DNA from: Lachnospiraceae bacterium UBA1066
GTDB lineage: Bacteria > Bacillota > Clostridia > Lachnospirales > Lachnospiraceae
Direction: 5' to 3'
Length of the DNA stretch: 15,541 bases
Assembly: GCA_002316215.1 (NCBI GenBank)
Contig: DCDB01000291.1
Span: 1 to 15,541, forward strand
Shown: one piece after another, positions 7,318 through 13,921 of the stretch
Layout of the letters: each line of letters begins with the position of its first letter
Numbering within the stretch: the stretch's first letter is position 1
Notes under the pieces: model-generated
What the model saw: the letters and a program-made list of their open reading frames with translations, nothing else
Told to the model about the DNA's origin: nothing
The model's database searches: none
Made by a program: the position numbers and the translations under genes

Positions 7318-9024
7318 TTAATTCTTTTTAAGAAACACCCGTGTCTCGTAAGCCTGCAGTGCCCCCGGAACATGCTCCTTGTAATTGGAAATAAGTTCAT
7401 TTCCCAAATCTTTGCTGCACAGATCACACGCCACCTCTTTGTCCGTAAAGTTGCAGAGGCAGGTCAGCGTATCGCCGTCCAGAGTTCTCTCGTAGGCATA
7501 GATTTCATTGCTGTCTTCAAGCAGCGGGCGGAAAATGCCGTACACGATAACAGGTGTCGTATGGCGGAGCCGGATCAGCTTCTGATAATAGAAGAACACG
7601 GAATCCGGATCGGCCAGTTCAACTTCTGCGTTGATTTCCTTATAGTTCGGATTCACGCGCGACCATGGCGTACCATCGGAAAATCCGGCATTTTTCCCAT
7701 CCGTCCACTGCATCGGCGTACGGGCATTGTCGCGGCTCAGCTCGTTCAGATAACGCATCATCTCTTCCGGCGTTGCGAGGCCTTTATCCGTATATTCATG
7801 GTAGGCGTTGATGCTCTCAATATCCCGGAAGTCCTCAAGGCTGTCAAAATGGATGTTGGTCATGCCCAGCTCATCTCCTTCGAAAATGTAGGGCGTGCCC
7901 TTCATCATATGGAGACAGGTAGCCAGCATCTTGGCGGAAATGACGCGGAAAGCCGGGCTGTCATTGCCGAAGCGTGAAACAGAACGCGGCTGATCATGAT
8001 TGCCGAAATAGAGGCTGTTCCAGGCCTTGCCTTCGAGTTCTGTCTGCCACTTATTCAGGATTTTGCGAAGAACCGGAAGCGACGGCTTTTCATCCGTCCA
8101 TTTTCCGACTTTTCCCGGAACGGCTCCGACGTGCTCAAACTGAAAGACCATATTGAGCTCGCTTCCGTCAGAAGAGGCGTATTTCTTAGCCTCATCAACC
8201 GTCACGCCGGCAGTTTCCCCAACGGTCATAATGTCATAGCGTGAAAGAACGCGGGTGTTCATTTCCTTCAAATATTCATGGACATGGGGCCCGTTGCAGA
8301 CATAGGGAGTGATGTCACCGTAAAGACCGTCCATGACCTTCCCGTCAGGAAAAGACGGATCCTTGGAAATCATGCTGATGACATCCATCCGGAAACCGTC
8401 AATGCCTTTTTTGCACCACCAGTCCATCATACCGAAAACGCTGTCGCGGACTTTGGGATTGTCCCAGTTAAGATCCGGCTGTTTTTTGGAAAAGCAGTGC
8501 AAATAGTACATTCCGGTCGCTTTATCAAACTGCCAGGCCGAACCGCTGAAGCAGGATCCCCAGTTGTTCGGAGGCAGAAGAGCATCTGAGCCGTCCTCTG
8601 CTTTCTTCGGATCTTTCCAGATATAGAAATCACGATGCGGATTGTCCTTCGATTTCCTGCTCTCTACAAACCAGGCATGCTCGTCCGACGTATGATTCAC
8701 GACAAGATCCATGACGATTTTCAAATGATGCTCATGTGCCTCAGAAAGAAGGCAGTCGAAATCCTCCATTGTTCCGAACTCCGTCATGATATCCTGATAA
8801 TCGGATATATCATAGCCGTTGTCGTCGTTCGGCGATTTATAGACCGGAGAAATCCAGAGAACATCAACACCCAGTTTCTCAAGATAGTCAAGATGCCGGC
8901 GGATTCCGTTCAGATCCCCGATGCCGTCCCCATTGCTGTCCGCAAAGCTCCTCGGATAAATCTGGTATATAACAGCTTCCTTCCACCATGCTTTCTTTTC
9001 CGTATCCTTGTTGACAGGCATCAT
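7318..9024 (-). CDS. GH13_31 oligo-1,6-glucosidase
   Basis: A cytoplasmic alpha-glucosidase of 568 residues that should release glucose from the non-reducing end of isomaltose and isomalto-oligosaccharides. Motifs are DLVVNHTSDEH (106-116), GFRMDVIS with nucleophile Asp214, VGETAG with acid/base Glu270, and GNHDQPR with Asp344. The residue after the nucleophile is Val215, the usual signature for alpha-1,6 specificity (MalL/DexB type). No signal peptide is present. Two adjacent ATGs share one GGAGG: the first (9024) has 4-nt spacing, the second (9021) has 7-nt spacing and may be the true start. It is the first gene of the minus-strand cluster and lies divergent to the DUF624 gene. Its leader contains a purine-rich tandem repeat (9076-9185). 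It shares domain layout with the next gene but they are clearly diverged paralogues. Confidence 0.93.
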   Translation of the reverse strand: MMPVNKDTEKKAWWKEAVIYQIYPRSFADSNGDGIGDLNGIRRHLDYLEKLGVDVLWISPVYKSPNDDNGYDISDYQDIMTEFGTMEDFDCLLSEAHEHHLKIVMDLVVNHTSDEHAWFVESRKSKDNPHRDFYIWKDPKKAEDGSDALLPPNNWGSCFSGSAWQFDKATGMYYLHCFSKKQPDLNWDNPKVRDSVFGMMDWWCKKGIDGFRMDVISMISKDPSFPDGKVMDGLYGDITPYVCNGPHVHEYLKEMNTRVLSRYDIMTVGETAGVTVDEAKKYASSDGSELNMVFQFEHVGAVPGKVGKWTDEKPSLPVLRKILNKWQTELEGKAWNSLYFGNHDQPRSVSRFGNDSPAFRVISAKMLATCLHMMKGTPYIFEGDELGMTNIHFDSLEDFRDIESINAYHEYTDKGLATPEEMMRYLNELSRDNARTPMQWTDGKNAGFSDGTPWSRVNPNYKEINAEVELADPDSVFFYYQKLIRLRHTTPVIVYGIFRPLLEDSNEIYAYERTLDGDTLTCLCNFTDKEVACDLCSKDLGNELISNYKEHVPGALQAYETRVFLKKN

Positions 9025-9075
9025 TTTTCCTCCATATCATTTTTATATTATTTTGCTTCGATTTTTTTGTTGTAT

Positions 9076-9185
9076 GCGTCTTTGTTTTGCGACTTTGTTT
9101 TGCTGCTTTTGTTTTGCTGCTTTGTTTTGCTGCTTTTGTTTTGCTGCTTTTGTTTTGCGGCTTTTGCTTTGCTGTTTTGCTTTTT
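9076..9185. repeat. Imperfect 13-14 bp tandem repeat in the oligo-1,6-glucosidase leader
   Basis: About eight units of GCTGCTTTTGTTTT or close variants follow each other, starting at 9076, 9089, 9102, 9116, 9129, 9143, 9157 and 9171. Units differ by the loss of one T and by changes in the third and fourth bases. On the minus strand this is an A-rich AAAACAAAAGCAGC repeat, ending about 43 nt before the ribosome site of the downstream gene. Copy number could vary by slippage. Confidence 0.85.
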
Positions 9186-9349
9186 ACTTCCTTTTTGTCC
9201 GGAGGCAGAGGTAATGTTCAGGATAAATCCTTTTTTTTCCCAGTGACCCGTCGACATTTTTGATTATAATGTCCTGGCATAATAAAATCTCCCGTAAATT
9301 TGACGAATAATTACACTATTATGACTTTTTTGCACTATTTTCAACTTTC

Positions 9350-9387
9350 GTCCCACCGCTGCGTATTTCTTACCGCAGCAACGGGAC
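9350..9387. other. Two-part hairpin in the divergent region
   Basis: GTCCC (9350-9354) pairs with GGGAC (9383-9387) and GCTGCG (9358-9363) pairs with CGCAGC (9374-9379). The two helices are split by a small 3/3 internal loop (ACC/AAC) and closed by a 10-nt loop. No U-run follows on either strand, so it does not look like a terminator. It could be a leader RNA structure or a protein-binding dyad. Confidence 0.5.
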
Positions 9388-9467
9388 ATTCGCGCCTCAT
9401 CGCAGACTATGTTCATACAGCATCGTCTGTATTCTCTTCTTAATTCATCTCTATACCTGCGAAAAAT

Positions 9468-9496
9468 TTGACATACGGCTGCGCCTATGGCAAAAT
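9468..9496 (+). promoter_or_regulatory. Candidate promoter of the DUF624 gene
   Basis: A perfect -35 TTGACA (9468-9473) is followed after 17 nt by CAAAAT (9491-9496), four of six bases of the -10 consensus. The transcript would start near 9503, about 33 nt before the ATG, leaving room for the GGGGAG ribosome site at 9524-9529. A second TTGACA at 9507 is too close to the ATG to serve this gene in the usual way. Confidence 0.4.
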
Positions 9497-9535
9497 AAGA
9501 AAAAAATTGACAGTTTTTCTGCCGGGGAGCGTAAT

Positions 9536-10345
9536 ATGGGAAATTTCTTTAATCCGGACAGCGGCGTTATGCGCGCACTCGGAAAACTTGCAGATCTTCT
9601 GATCCTGAATGTGCTGACCGTGATCCTGTGCCTTCCGGTTTTTACAGCGGGTGCTGCCTTTACAGCAATGCACTACGTTCTGTACCAGATGGTAAAGGAT
9701 GAAGAATCCTATGTGGCCAAAACCTTTTTCCGTGAGTTTAAGGCAAATTTCAAAAAGGCAACTCTTGAATGGCTGATTGCTCTTGCTATTGCCGCCGTTT
9801 TAGCCGGCGATTTTTATCTGATGCGTCATTATCCGGCATATTTTCCGGCTTTCCTCACCGTTATCTTTTATTTACTGGCTTTTATCGTCCTGGCCGTTTT
9901 TCTATATGTTTTCCCCCTGACCGCAAAATTCGAGAATACGATCCGCGGAACCTTTCATAATGCGCTTCTCATCGTTCCCGGTTTTTTCCCGAGGACTCTC
10001 GGAATAGCTGCGGCTCACATCGTCACTTTTTTCTGCTTTTACCGTTTCCGCCAGATTCTTCCGCTGGCCTTCGTCTACTGCTTCACGGCACCCGGTTTCA
10101 TTTCCGCCTTCCTGTATCGTCCGATTTTTGAGAAAATCGCGGCCCATTCCGCTTCCAAGAAAGCAACTGAAACCTCTGCAACCGACGCCTGTCCCGTTTC
10201 CCAGAAAGCAGCTGAAACCTCTGCAACCGACGCCTGTTCCGCTTTTCAGAAAACAGCTGAAGCCTCTGCAACCGACACTCGTTCTGCTTCGCCGGATGTA
10301 TTTGACGCTTCTGACGAAAATTCAGATAAAAAATCAGCAACTTGA
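9536..10345 (+). CDS. DUF624 (YesL-like) membrane protein with a repetitive C-terminal tail
   Basis: A small polytopic membrane protein of 269 residues from the DUF624/YesL family, which is often encoded beside ABC sugar transporters and glycosidases; its biochemical role is not known. Hydrophobic segments lie at about 21-45, 78-95, 104-128, 143-168 and 173-194. The N-terminus NPDSGVMRALGKLADLLILN is typical for the family. The core ends at about 205. After it comes a hydrophilic tail built from three 15-residue repeats (209-253: KATETSATDACPVSQ and variants) and an acidic end. DUF624 proteins I know lack such a tail. The ribosome site GGGGAG lies 6 nt before the ATG. The GH31 gene follows after 93 bp with its own promoter. 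Its membership in the sugar regulon is inferred from position. Confidence 0.8.
   Translation: MGNFFNPDSGVMRALGKLADLLILNVLTVILCLPVFTAGAAFTAMHYVLYQMVKDEESYVAKTFFREFKANFKKATLEWLIALAIAAVLAGDFYLMRHYPAYFPAFLTVIFYLLAFIVLAVFLYVFPLTAKFENTIRGTFHNALLIVPGFFPRTLGIAAAHIVTFFCFYRFRQILPLAFVYCFTAPGFISAFLYRPIFEKIAAHSASKKATETSATDACPVSQKAAETSATDACSAFQKTAEASATDTRSASPDVFDASDENSDKKSAT
10160..10294 (+). repeat. Three in-frame 45-bp tandem repeats in the DUF624 gene
   Basis: Units at 10160-10204, 10205-10249 and 10250-10294 encode KATETSATDACPVSQ, KAAETSATDACSAFQ and KTAEASATDTRSASP. The first two share a long identical stretch (GAAACCTCTGCAACCGACGC), showing a recent duplication; the third is more diverged. The unit length is a multiple of three, so gain or loss keeps the frame. 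Confidence 0.9.
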
Positions 10346-10359
10346 TCATAAAGTAACTC

Positions 10360-10388
10360 TTGAACCGGCATGGTAAAATGTATATGAT
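10360..10388 (+). promoter_or_regulatory. Sigma-A promoter of the GH31 gene
   Basis: TTGAAC (10360-10365), a 17-nt spacer and TATGAT (10383-10388) give a good housekeeping promoter with a start near 10395. The leader of about 44 nt holds the operator candidate at 10400-10417 and the AAGGAG ribosome site at 10426-10431. Confidence 0.6.
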
Positions 10389-10399
10389 AAAAAGGGTCG

Positions 10400-10417
10400 G
10401 ACTTATGCGATAAAGGT
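10400..10417 (+). promoter_or_regulatory. Candidate LacI-family operator, GH31 promoter copy
   Basis: ACTTATGCGATAAAG at 10401-10415 matches ACTTATGCGCAAAAG in the binding-protein leader (13923-13937) at 13 of 15 positions, and both lie just downstream of a predicted transcription start. The left half-site is intact; the right half is less symmetrical than in the other copy. Binding by the LacI protein encoded at 12749-13777 is inferred. Confidence 0.45.
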
Positions 10418-10438
10418 GCCCCCCTAAGGAGAAACTTT

Positions 10439-11110
10439 ATGATAAGAAAATACCGTTACGGCACTCCGTTTGAAACTGATTCTGTCGTAAATAAAATGGA
10501 AACATCCGAAGACGCACTCCCCAATTTTACAGAAGAAAACGAAGACGGACGGCTTTCATTTTCCTGCACGCTGTCCGACGGCGACTGCGTATACGGTCTC
10601 GGCGAAAATGTCCGTGGCATCAATAAACGCGGGTGGATGTATGAAAGCCGCTGCCTCGACGATCCCGTCCATGTGGAAACGTGCCGCAGCCTTTACGCCG
10701 CACACAACTTTCTCATCGTTTCCGGAGAAAAAACCTTCGGCATTTTTCTGGACTATCCAGGTATTGTTTCCTATGATATTGGTTATTCGCATCTCGACCG
10801 TCTCGTCATCACGGTTGAGGATCCGGATCTCGACATTTATATCATTGACGGCATAAACGAACGTGAAATCGTCCGTGAGCTCCGGCATCTGACCGGAAGG
10901 AGCTACATTCCGCCGAAATGGGCTTTCGGCTACCAGCAGTGCCGGTGGAGCTATATGAGCGAGGATGAAATCCGCGATGTCGTTGATGGGCATCGCAAGA
11001 ACCACATCCCGCTTGATGCCGTTTATCTCGATATTGATTATATGGATCATTACAAGGACTTCACGGTAAATGAAGAAACGTTCCCACAGTTCGACGCTTT
11101 CGTGAATTAA
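10439..11110 (+). CDS. GH31 N-terminal part, before the internal stop
   Basis: This 223-residue piece holds the N-terminal beta-sandwich domain of GH31 (about 1-150: VYGLGENVRGINKRG, SLYAAHNFLIVSG, FGIFLDYP) and the first strands of the catalytic barrel (PPKWAFGYQQCRWSY, PLDAVYLDIDYM). It lacks both catalytic aspartates. The start is well supported by AAGGAG 7 nt upstream and by the MIRKYRYG opening, which matches the recalled Ro-alphaG1 N-terminus. If translated alone it would be an inactive fragment. Confidence 0.6.
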   Translation: MIRKYRYGTPFETDSVVNKMETSEDALPNFTEENEDGRLSFSCTLSDGDCVYGLGENVRGINKRGWMYESRCLDDPVHVETCRSLYAAHNFLIVSGEKTFGIFLDYPGIVSYDIGYSHLDRLVITVEDPDLDIYIIDGINEREIVRELRHLTGRSYIPPKWAFGYQQCRWSYMSEDEIRDVVDGHRKNHIPLDAVYLDIDYMDHYKDFTVNEETFPQFDAFVN

Positions 11111-12502
11111 ATGCGTGACGAACACGTCCGCCTCGTGCCGATTATTGATGCCGGCATAAAAATCGAAAAAGGCTATAAAGCTTATGAAGAAGGCGTAAAA
11201 AACGGTTATTTCTGCAAGAATGAGGACGGAACGGATTTCGTCGGCGGCGTTTGGCCGGGACGGGTTCATTTTCCGGATCCTTTAAATAAGAAGGCAAGGG
11301 AATGGTTCGGAGAAAGCTACCGCTTCCTTATTGATAAGGGAATCGAAGGCTTCTGGAACGATATGAACGAGCCGGCCCTCTTCTATTCGGCAGCCGGACT
11401 TGACCGCCTTTTCAATGAAGTGCGCAAATTCGAAAAACAGAATATGGAGATTTCCGTCTATAACGAATTTCTCGGCCTTGTCGGAGGCCTGCCCAACAAC
11501 CGCGAAGACTATCTTCGGATTTATCACAATGCAGACGGCAAAAAAATCCGCCATGATAAGGTGCACAATCTATACGGCTACGGCATCACACGCGCTGCCG
11601 GCGAAGCATTTGAAAAGATCAGCCCGAAAAAAAGGATTCTTCTTTTCTCACGTTCCTCGTGCATCGGCATGCACCGCTACGCCGGCATCTGGATGGGAGA
11701 CAATAAATCCTGGTGGTCGCATCTTTTAATGAACCTGAAGATGCTGCCTTCTCTCAACATGGTCGGAATCCTGTATACAGGTGCAGATATCGGCGGTTTC
11801 GGCGCAGATGCGACGGAGGATCTGGTTCTCCGCTGGACACAGCTTGCCGTTTTCAATCCGCTGATGCGCAATCACTCCGCAATGGGAACACGCCGGCAGG
11901 AAGCTTACCGCTTTGACCACACGGACGCTTTCCGGAAGATTATCGGCATCCGCTACAGCCTGATCCCCTACCTTTACAGCGAATTCATGAAAGCCGCTCT
12001 TACTGACGACATGATGTTCCGCCCGCTTTCTTTCGATTATCCCGGAGATACCTTTGCACGTCAGGTGGAAGACCAGGTTATGGTCGGAGACGGTCTTATG
12101 ATTACACCTGTATATACGCAAAACGCCACAGGGCGCTATGTCTATCTGCCGGAACACATGCTGATGATCTGCGCCGCTTCGGCCGATGAGTATGAATGCC
12201 GGATTCTGGAGGCCGGACATCATTACATTGATATTCCGCTTAATGAAATGGCCTTTTTTCTTCGCCCCGGACATCTTCTGCCGCTTGTCAGGCCTGCGGA
12301 GTACGTTGACTGCCTGAATACTAAAAAGCTAAAGGTCATCGGCTGGAAGGGCGCCGCATCGTCTTACGATCTCTACGATGACGACGGCGAATCAAGAAAT
12401 TATTCTTTAAATGACAGTCTCCGGACCATCTGTATTTCCAAAGACGGAGTACCGGAAGCAGAAGGCGGCGCCGCGCCGGAACTTTATGCAGAGCTGTACT
12501 AA
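11111..12502 (+). CDS. GH31 catalytic and C-terminal part, after the internal stop
   Basis: The same frame continues for 463 residues from an ATG that directly follows the TAA. It holds the rest of the barrel with LVPIIDAG, FWNDMNEP (nucleophile), SRSSCIGMHRYAGIWMGDN (acid/base), GADIGGFG and MRNHSA, and then the C-terminal beta domains (YVYLPEHM, LYDDDGESRNY). No purine-rich ribosome site precedes the ATG, so its expression would depend on coupled restart or read-through. The WNDMNEP form marks an alpha-glucosidase rather than an alpha-xylosidase. Confidence 0.6.
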   Translation: MRDEHVRLVPIIDAGIKIEKGYKAYEEGVKNGYFCKNEDGTDFVGGVWPGRVHFPDPLNKKAREWFGESYRFLIDKGIEGFWNDMNEPALFYSAAGLDRLFNEVRKFEKQNMEISVYNEFLGLVGGLPNNREDYLRIYHNADGKKIRHDKVHNLYGYGITRAAGEAFEKISPKKRILLFSRSSCIGMHRYAGIWMGDNKSWWSHLLMNLKMLPSLNMVGILYTGADIGGFGADATEDLVLRWTQLAVFNPLMRNHSAMGTRRQEAYRFDHTDAFRKIIGIRYSLIPYLYSEFMKAALTDDMMFRPLSFDYPGDTFARQVEDQVMVGDGLMITPVYTQNATGRYVYLPEHMLMICAASADEYECRILEAGHHYIDIPLNEMAFFLRPGHLLPLVRPAEYVDCLNTKKLKVIGWKGAASSYDLYDDDGESRNYSLNDSLRTICISKDGVPEAEGGAAPELYAELY

Positions 12503-12618
12503 TACGGTTATGCGTACTTTTAATGTGCATCTCTTTATATATCTCAGCCGGAAAACGCAGAGCCATTCATCTTCCTGCGAGCGCATTCAAGGAAAAGAAT
12601 CACGGCATAGCCGCAATA

Positions 12619-12717
12619 CATTCCGGGAAATAATTATGGCACCGGTGCAGACGCATTCCGAAAGGGAATTATAGTGCAGACGCAAACGAATCCGGGAAGG
12701 GAATGATGATACAGGCG
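12619..12717. repeat. Three degenerate repeats between GH31 and the LacI gene
   Basis: Units at 12619-12653, 12654-12682 and 12683-12717 share the pattern ATTCCG-GGAA-AATNAT-GCAGACG; GTGCAGACGCA occurs exactly at 12645-12655 and 12674-12684. The units vary from 29 to 35 bp. No coding frame explains them. Confidence 0.55.
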
Positions 12718-12732
12718 AAGCGGTACTTCGCC
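12714..12732 (+). other. Perfect 7-bp hairpin before the LacI ribosome site
   Basis: GGCGAAG (12714-12720) pairs with CTTCGCC (12726-12732) around a CGGTA loop. It ends 2 nt before the AAAGGGG ribosome site of the regulator gene and may influence its translation. Function is inferred only from position. Confidence 0.45.
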
Positions 12733-12748
12733 GGAAAGGGGCAGCATC

Positions 12749-13777
12749 GTGATCACGATCAAGGAGATCTCGAAAATACTCGGTCTTAGCACCACGACCG
12801 TCTCCAATGTCATTCATGGGAAGACAGGTGAGGTATCGCCGGAAACAATTTTAAAAGTACGGGATATCCTTGATAAGTATGATTATGTCCCGAATATCAG
12901 CGCACGCAACCTTGCCCAGAACGAATCAAAAATCATCGGCCTGGCCATGAAATCCCGGTCCGATAAATACGAGAATTTTATCAAAGATCCTTTTGTATCC
13001 GAACTGATCGGAGGGATTGAAAAAACCGTGCGGCGTCTCGGATATTTCATGATGATTTATATTTCCAATGATGTTGCCGATCTTTTAAAACAGGTTTCCA
13101 CATGGAACGCCGACGGCCTGCTGCTGCTCGGCATGCTGGGCGATGACGGCATCCGGATCCACGAGAAATATAAGAAACCTTTTGTCTGCATCGACACCTA
13201 CTATATTCCCGAATTCCATGATTTCGTCAATATCGGTCTGGAAGATGAAAAGGGAACTTATGATATCGTCAAATACATGATTGACTGCGGTCACAGGAAA
13301 ATTGCTTTTTTTGCGGATAACTGCATCGGCGTCGACTATGAGCGCTTTAAGGGCTACCGCAAGGCACTGAAGCAGGCCGGAATCCGTTATGAGGAAAAAA
13401 AGGACTTTTTTATGTTCCGCCCCGGACCGGAAGAACGGGAAAAGAGCTTTGAGGAACTCTGCTCCCGGTCTTCTGAATATACGGCCATGTTCTGCGCCTC
13501 GGATTATTATGCCATCCTGATGATGAACGAGCTTTCCGACCGTGGCATCCGCGTGCCGCAGGATATTTCCGTTGCCGGTTTTGACGATAATCTTCTCGCC
13601 CAGCTGCATCGTCCCGCCTTAACGACCGTCCATCAGGATGTCGAAGGCAAAGGCATCATCGCAGCTGAAACGCTGGTCAAAATGATCAAAGGCGAAAAGA
13701 TACGCAAACGCAGCCTTCTCCTTCCGACCGAGCTTCGGATACGCGAAAGTGTCTGCGATTTAAAATCAGCAAAATAA
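12749..13777 (+). CDS. LacI-family transcriptional regulator
   Basis: A 342-residue sugar-responsive DNA-binding protein, normal length for LacI. The N-terminal helix-turn-helix is ITIKEISKILGLSTTTVSNV (2-21), followed by the hinge region SARNLAQN (51-58) with Leu55 in the place of the leucine that inserts at a central CG step. The periplasmic-binding-protein-like sensor domain follows (IIGLAMKS; DGLLLLGML; GHRKIAFFAD; AMFCASDYYA; ISVAGFDDNLLAQLHRPALTTVHQD). The start is GTG with AAAGGGG 7 nt upstream. It lies between the GH31 gene and the ABC binding protein and probably represses both in the absence of their sugar, through the operator candidates at 10400 and 13922. The effector may be an isomaltose-type sugar (inference). 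Confidence 0.93.
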   Translation: MITIKEISKILGLSTTTVSNVIHGKTGEVSPETILKVRDILDKYDYVPNISARNLAQNESKIIGLAMKSRSDKYENFIKDPFVSELIGGIEKTVRRLGYFMMIYISNDVADLLKQVSTWNADGLLLLGMLGDDGIRIHEKYKKPFVCIDTYYIPEFHDFVNIGLEDEKGTYDIVKYMIDCGHRKIAFFADNCIGVDYERFKGYRKALKQAGIRYEEKKDFFMFRPGPEEREKSFEELCSRSSEYTAMFCASDYYAILMMNELSDRGIRVPQDISVAGFDDNLLAQLHRPALTTVHQDVEGKGIIAAETLVKMIKGEKIRKRSLLLPTELRIRESVCDLKSAK

Positions 13778-13879
13778 AAACCCGTACCGCTCTGGTCATT
13801 TATTCTCCAATAATTATTTCCTTCTCTCCTGCCGGAGACATAATCGCTAATGTAAATTGTGAATTTTAAGCATTTGTTG

Positions 13880-13908
13880 TTGATTAATTTTACCGTCCGT
13901 GTTATATT
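13880..13908 (+). promoter_or_regulatory. Sigma-A promoter of the ABC transporter genes
   Basis: TTGATT (13880-13885), 17 nt, and TATATT (13903-13908) fit a housekeeping promoter with a start near 13915. The leader to the ATG is about 83 nt and begins with the operator candidate. No terminator hairpin is seen between the regulator stop (13777) and this promoter. Confidence 0.6.
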
Positions 13909-13921
13909 ACGAATGTAGTTT

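Larger units (their letters stand above)
9025..9535. other. Divergent intergenic region (511 bp)
   Basis: This gap separates the minus-strand glucosidase cluster from the plus-strand cluster, so it should hold promoters for both. It contains the tandem repeat at 9076-9185, a hairpin at 9350-9387, a direct repeat CACTATT (9314-9320 and 9333-9339, 19 bp apart), and TTGACA boxes at 9468 and 9507 on the plus strand. On the minus strand TATAAT occurs at 9263-9268 without a good -35 box. No gene is supported: a 69-codon minus-strand frame (9048-9257) mostly reads through the tandem repeat and has no ribosome site. Confidence 0.7.
10439..12502 (+). pseudogene. GH31 alpha-glucosidase interrupted by one in-frame TAA
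   Basis: Read through, the frame encodes a 687-position GH31 alpha-glucosidase with a stop at codon 224 (TAA, 11108-11110). From memory it aligns along its length with the R. obeum enzyme Ro-alphaG1 (about 660 residues, prefers isomaltose), where the stop position is Glu (FV-x-E-M), so one change GAA to TAA would explain it. Nucleophile Asp308 (FWNDMNEP) and acid/base Asp421 (WMGDN) are both kept, and so is Trp170, matching Trp169 that was linked to isomaltose preference in Ro-alphaG1. No frameshift or second stop is seen. The break lies inside the catalytic barrel, so neither half should work alone. Options are a recent nonsense mutation, a sequencing error, read-through, or restart at the ATG directly after the stop. 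Confidence 0.85.

Noticed and set aside
9048..9257. A 69-codon minus-strand frame rich in Lys, Gln, Ser and Asn ahead of the oligo-1,6-glucosidase gene
   Set aside because: Most of it is the 13-14 bp tandem repeat read in one frame, unit lengths are not multiples of three, and no ribosome site precedes its ATG.
9507..9535. TTGACA with a weak -10 directly before the DUF624 ATG
   Set aside because: The transcript would start inside the gene and lose the ribosome site.
10556..11269. A 237-codon minus-strand frame opposite the GH31 gene
   Set aside because: It lies antisense to clear GH31 sequence and spans the region of the nonsense codon only by chance; no start signal was seen.
10439..12502. 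GH31 as an alpha-xylosidase acting on isoprimeverose, which would link it to the xylulokinase
   Set aside because: The nucleophile motif is FWNDMNEP, the alpha-glucosidase form, not the WKTDFGE type of YicI-like alpha-xylosidases.
12508..12514. TTATGCG just after the GH31 stop as a third LacI operator copy
   Set aside because: Only the 7-base half-site is present and the same word also occurs in coding sequence (4282 and 9567), so it is not informative alone.
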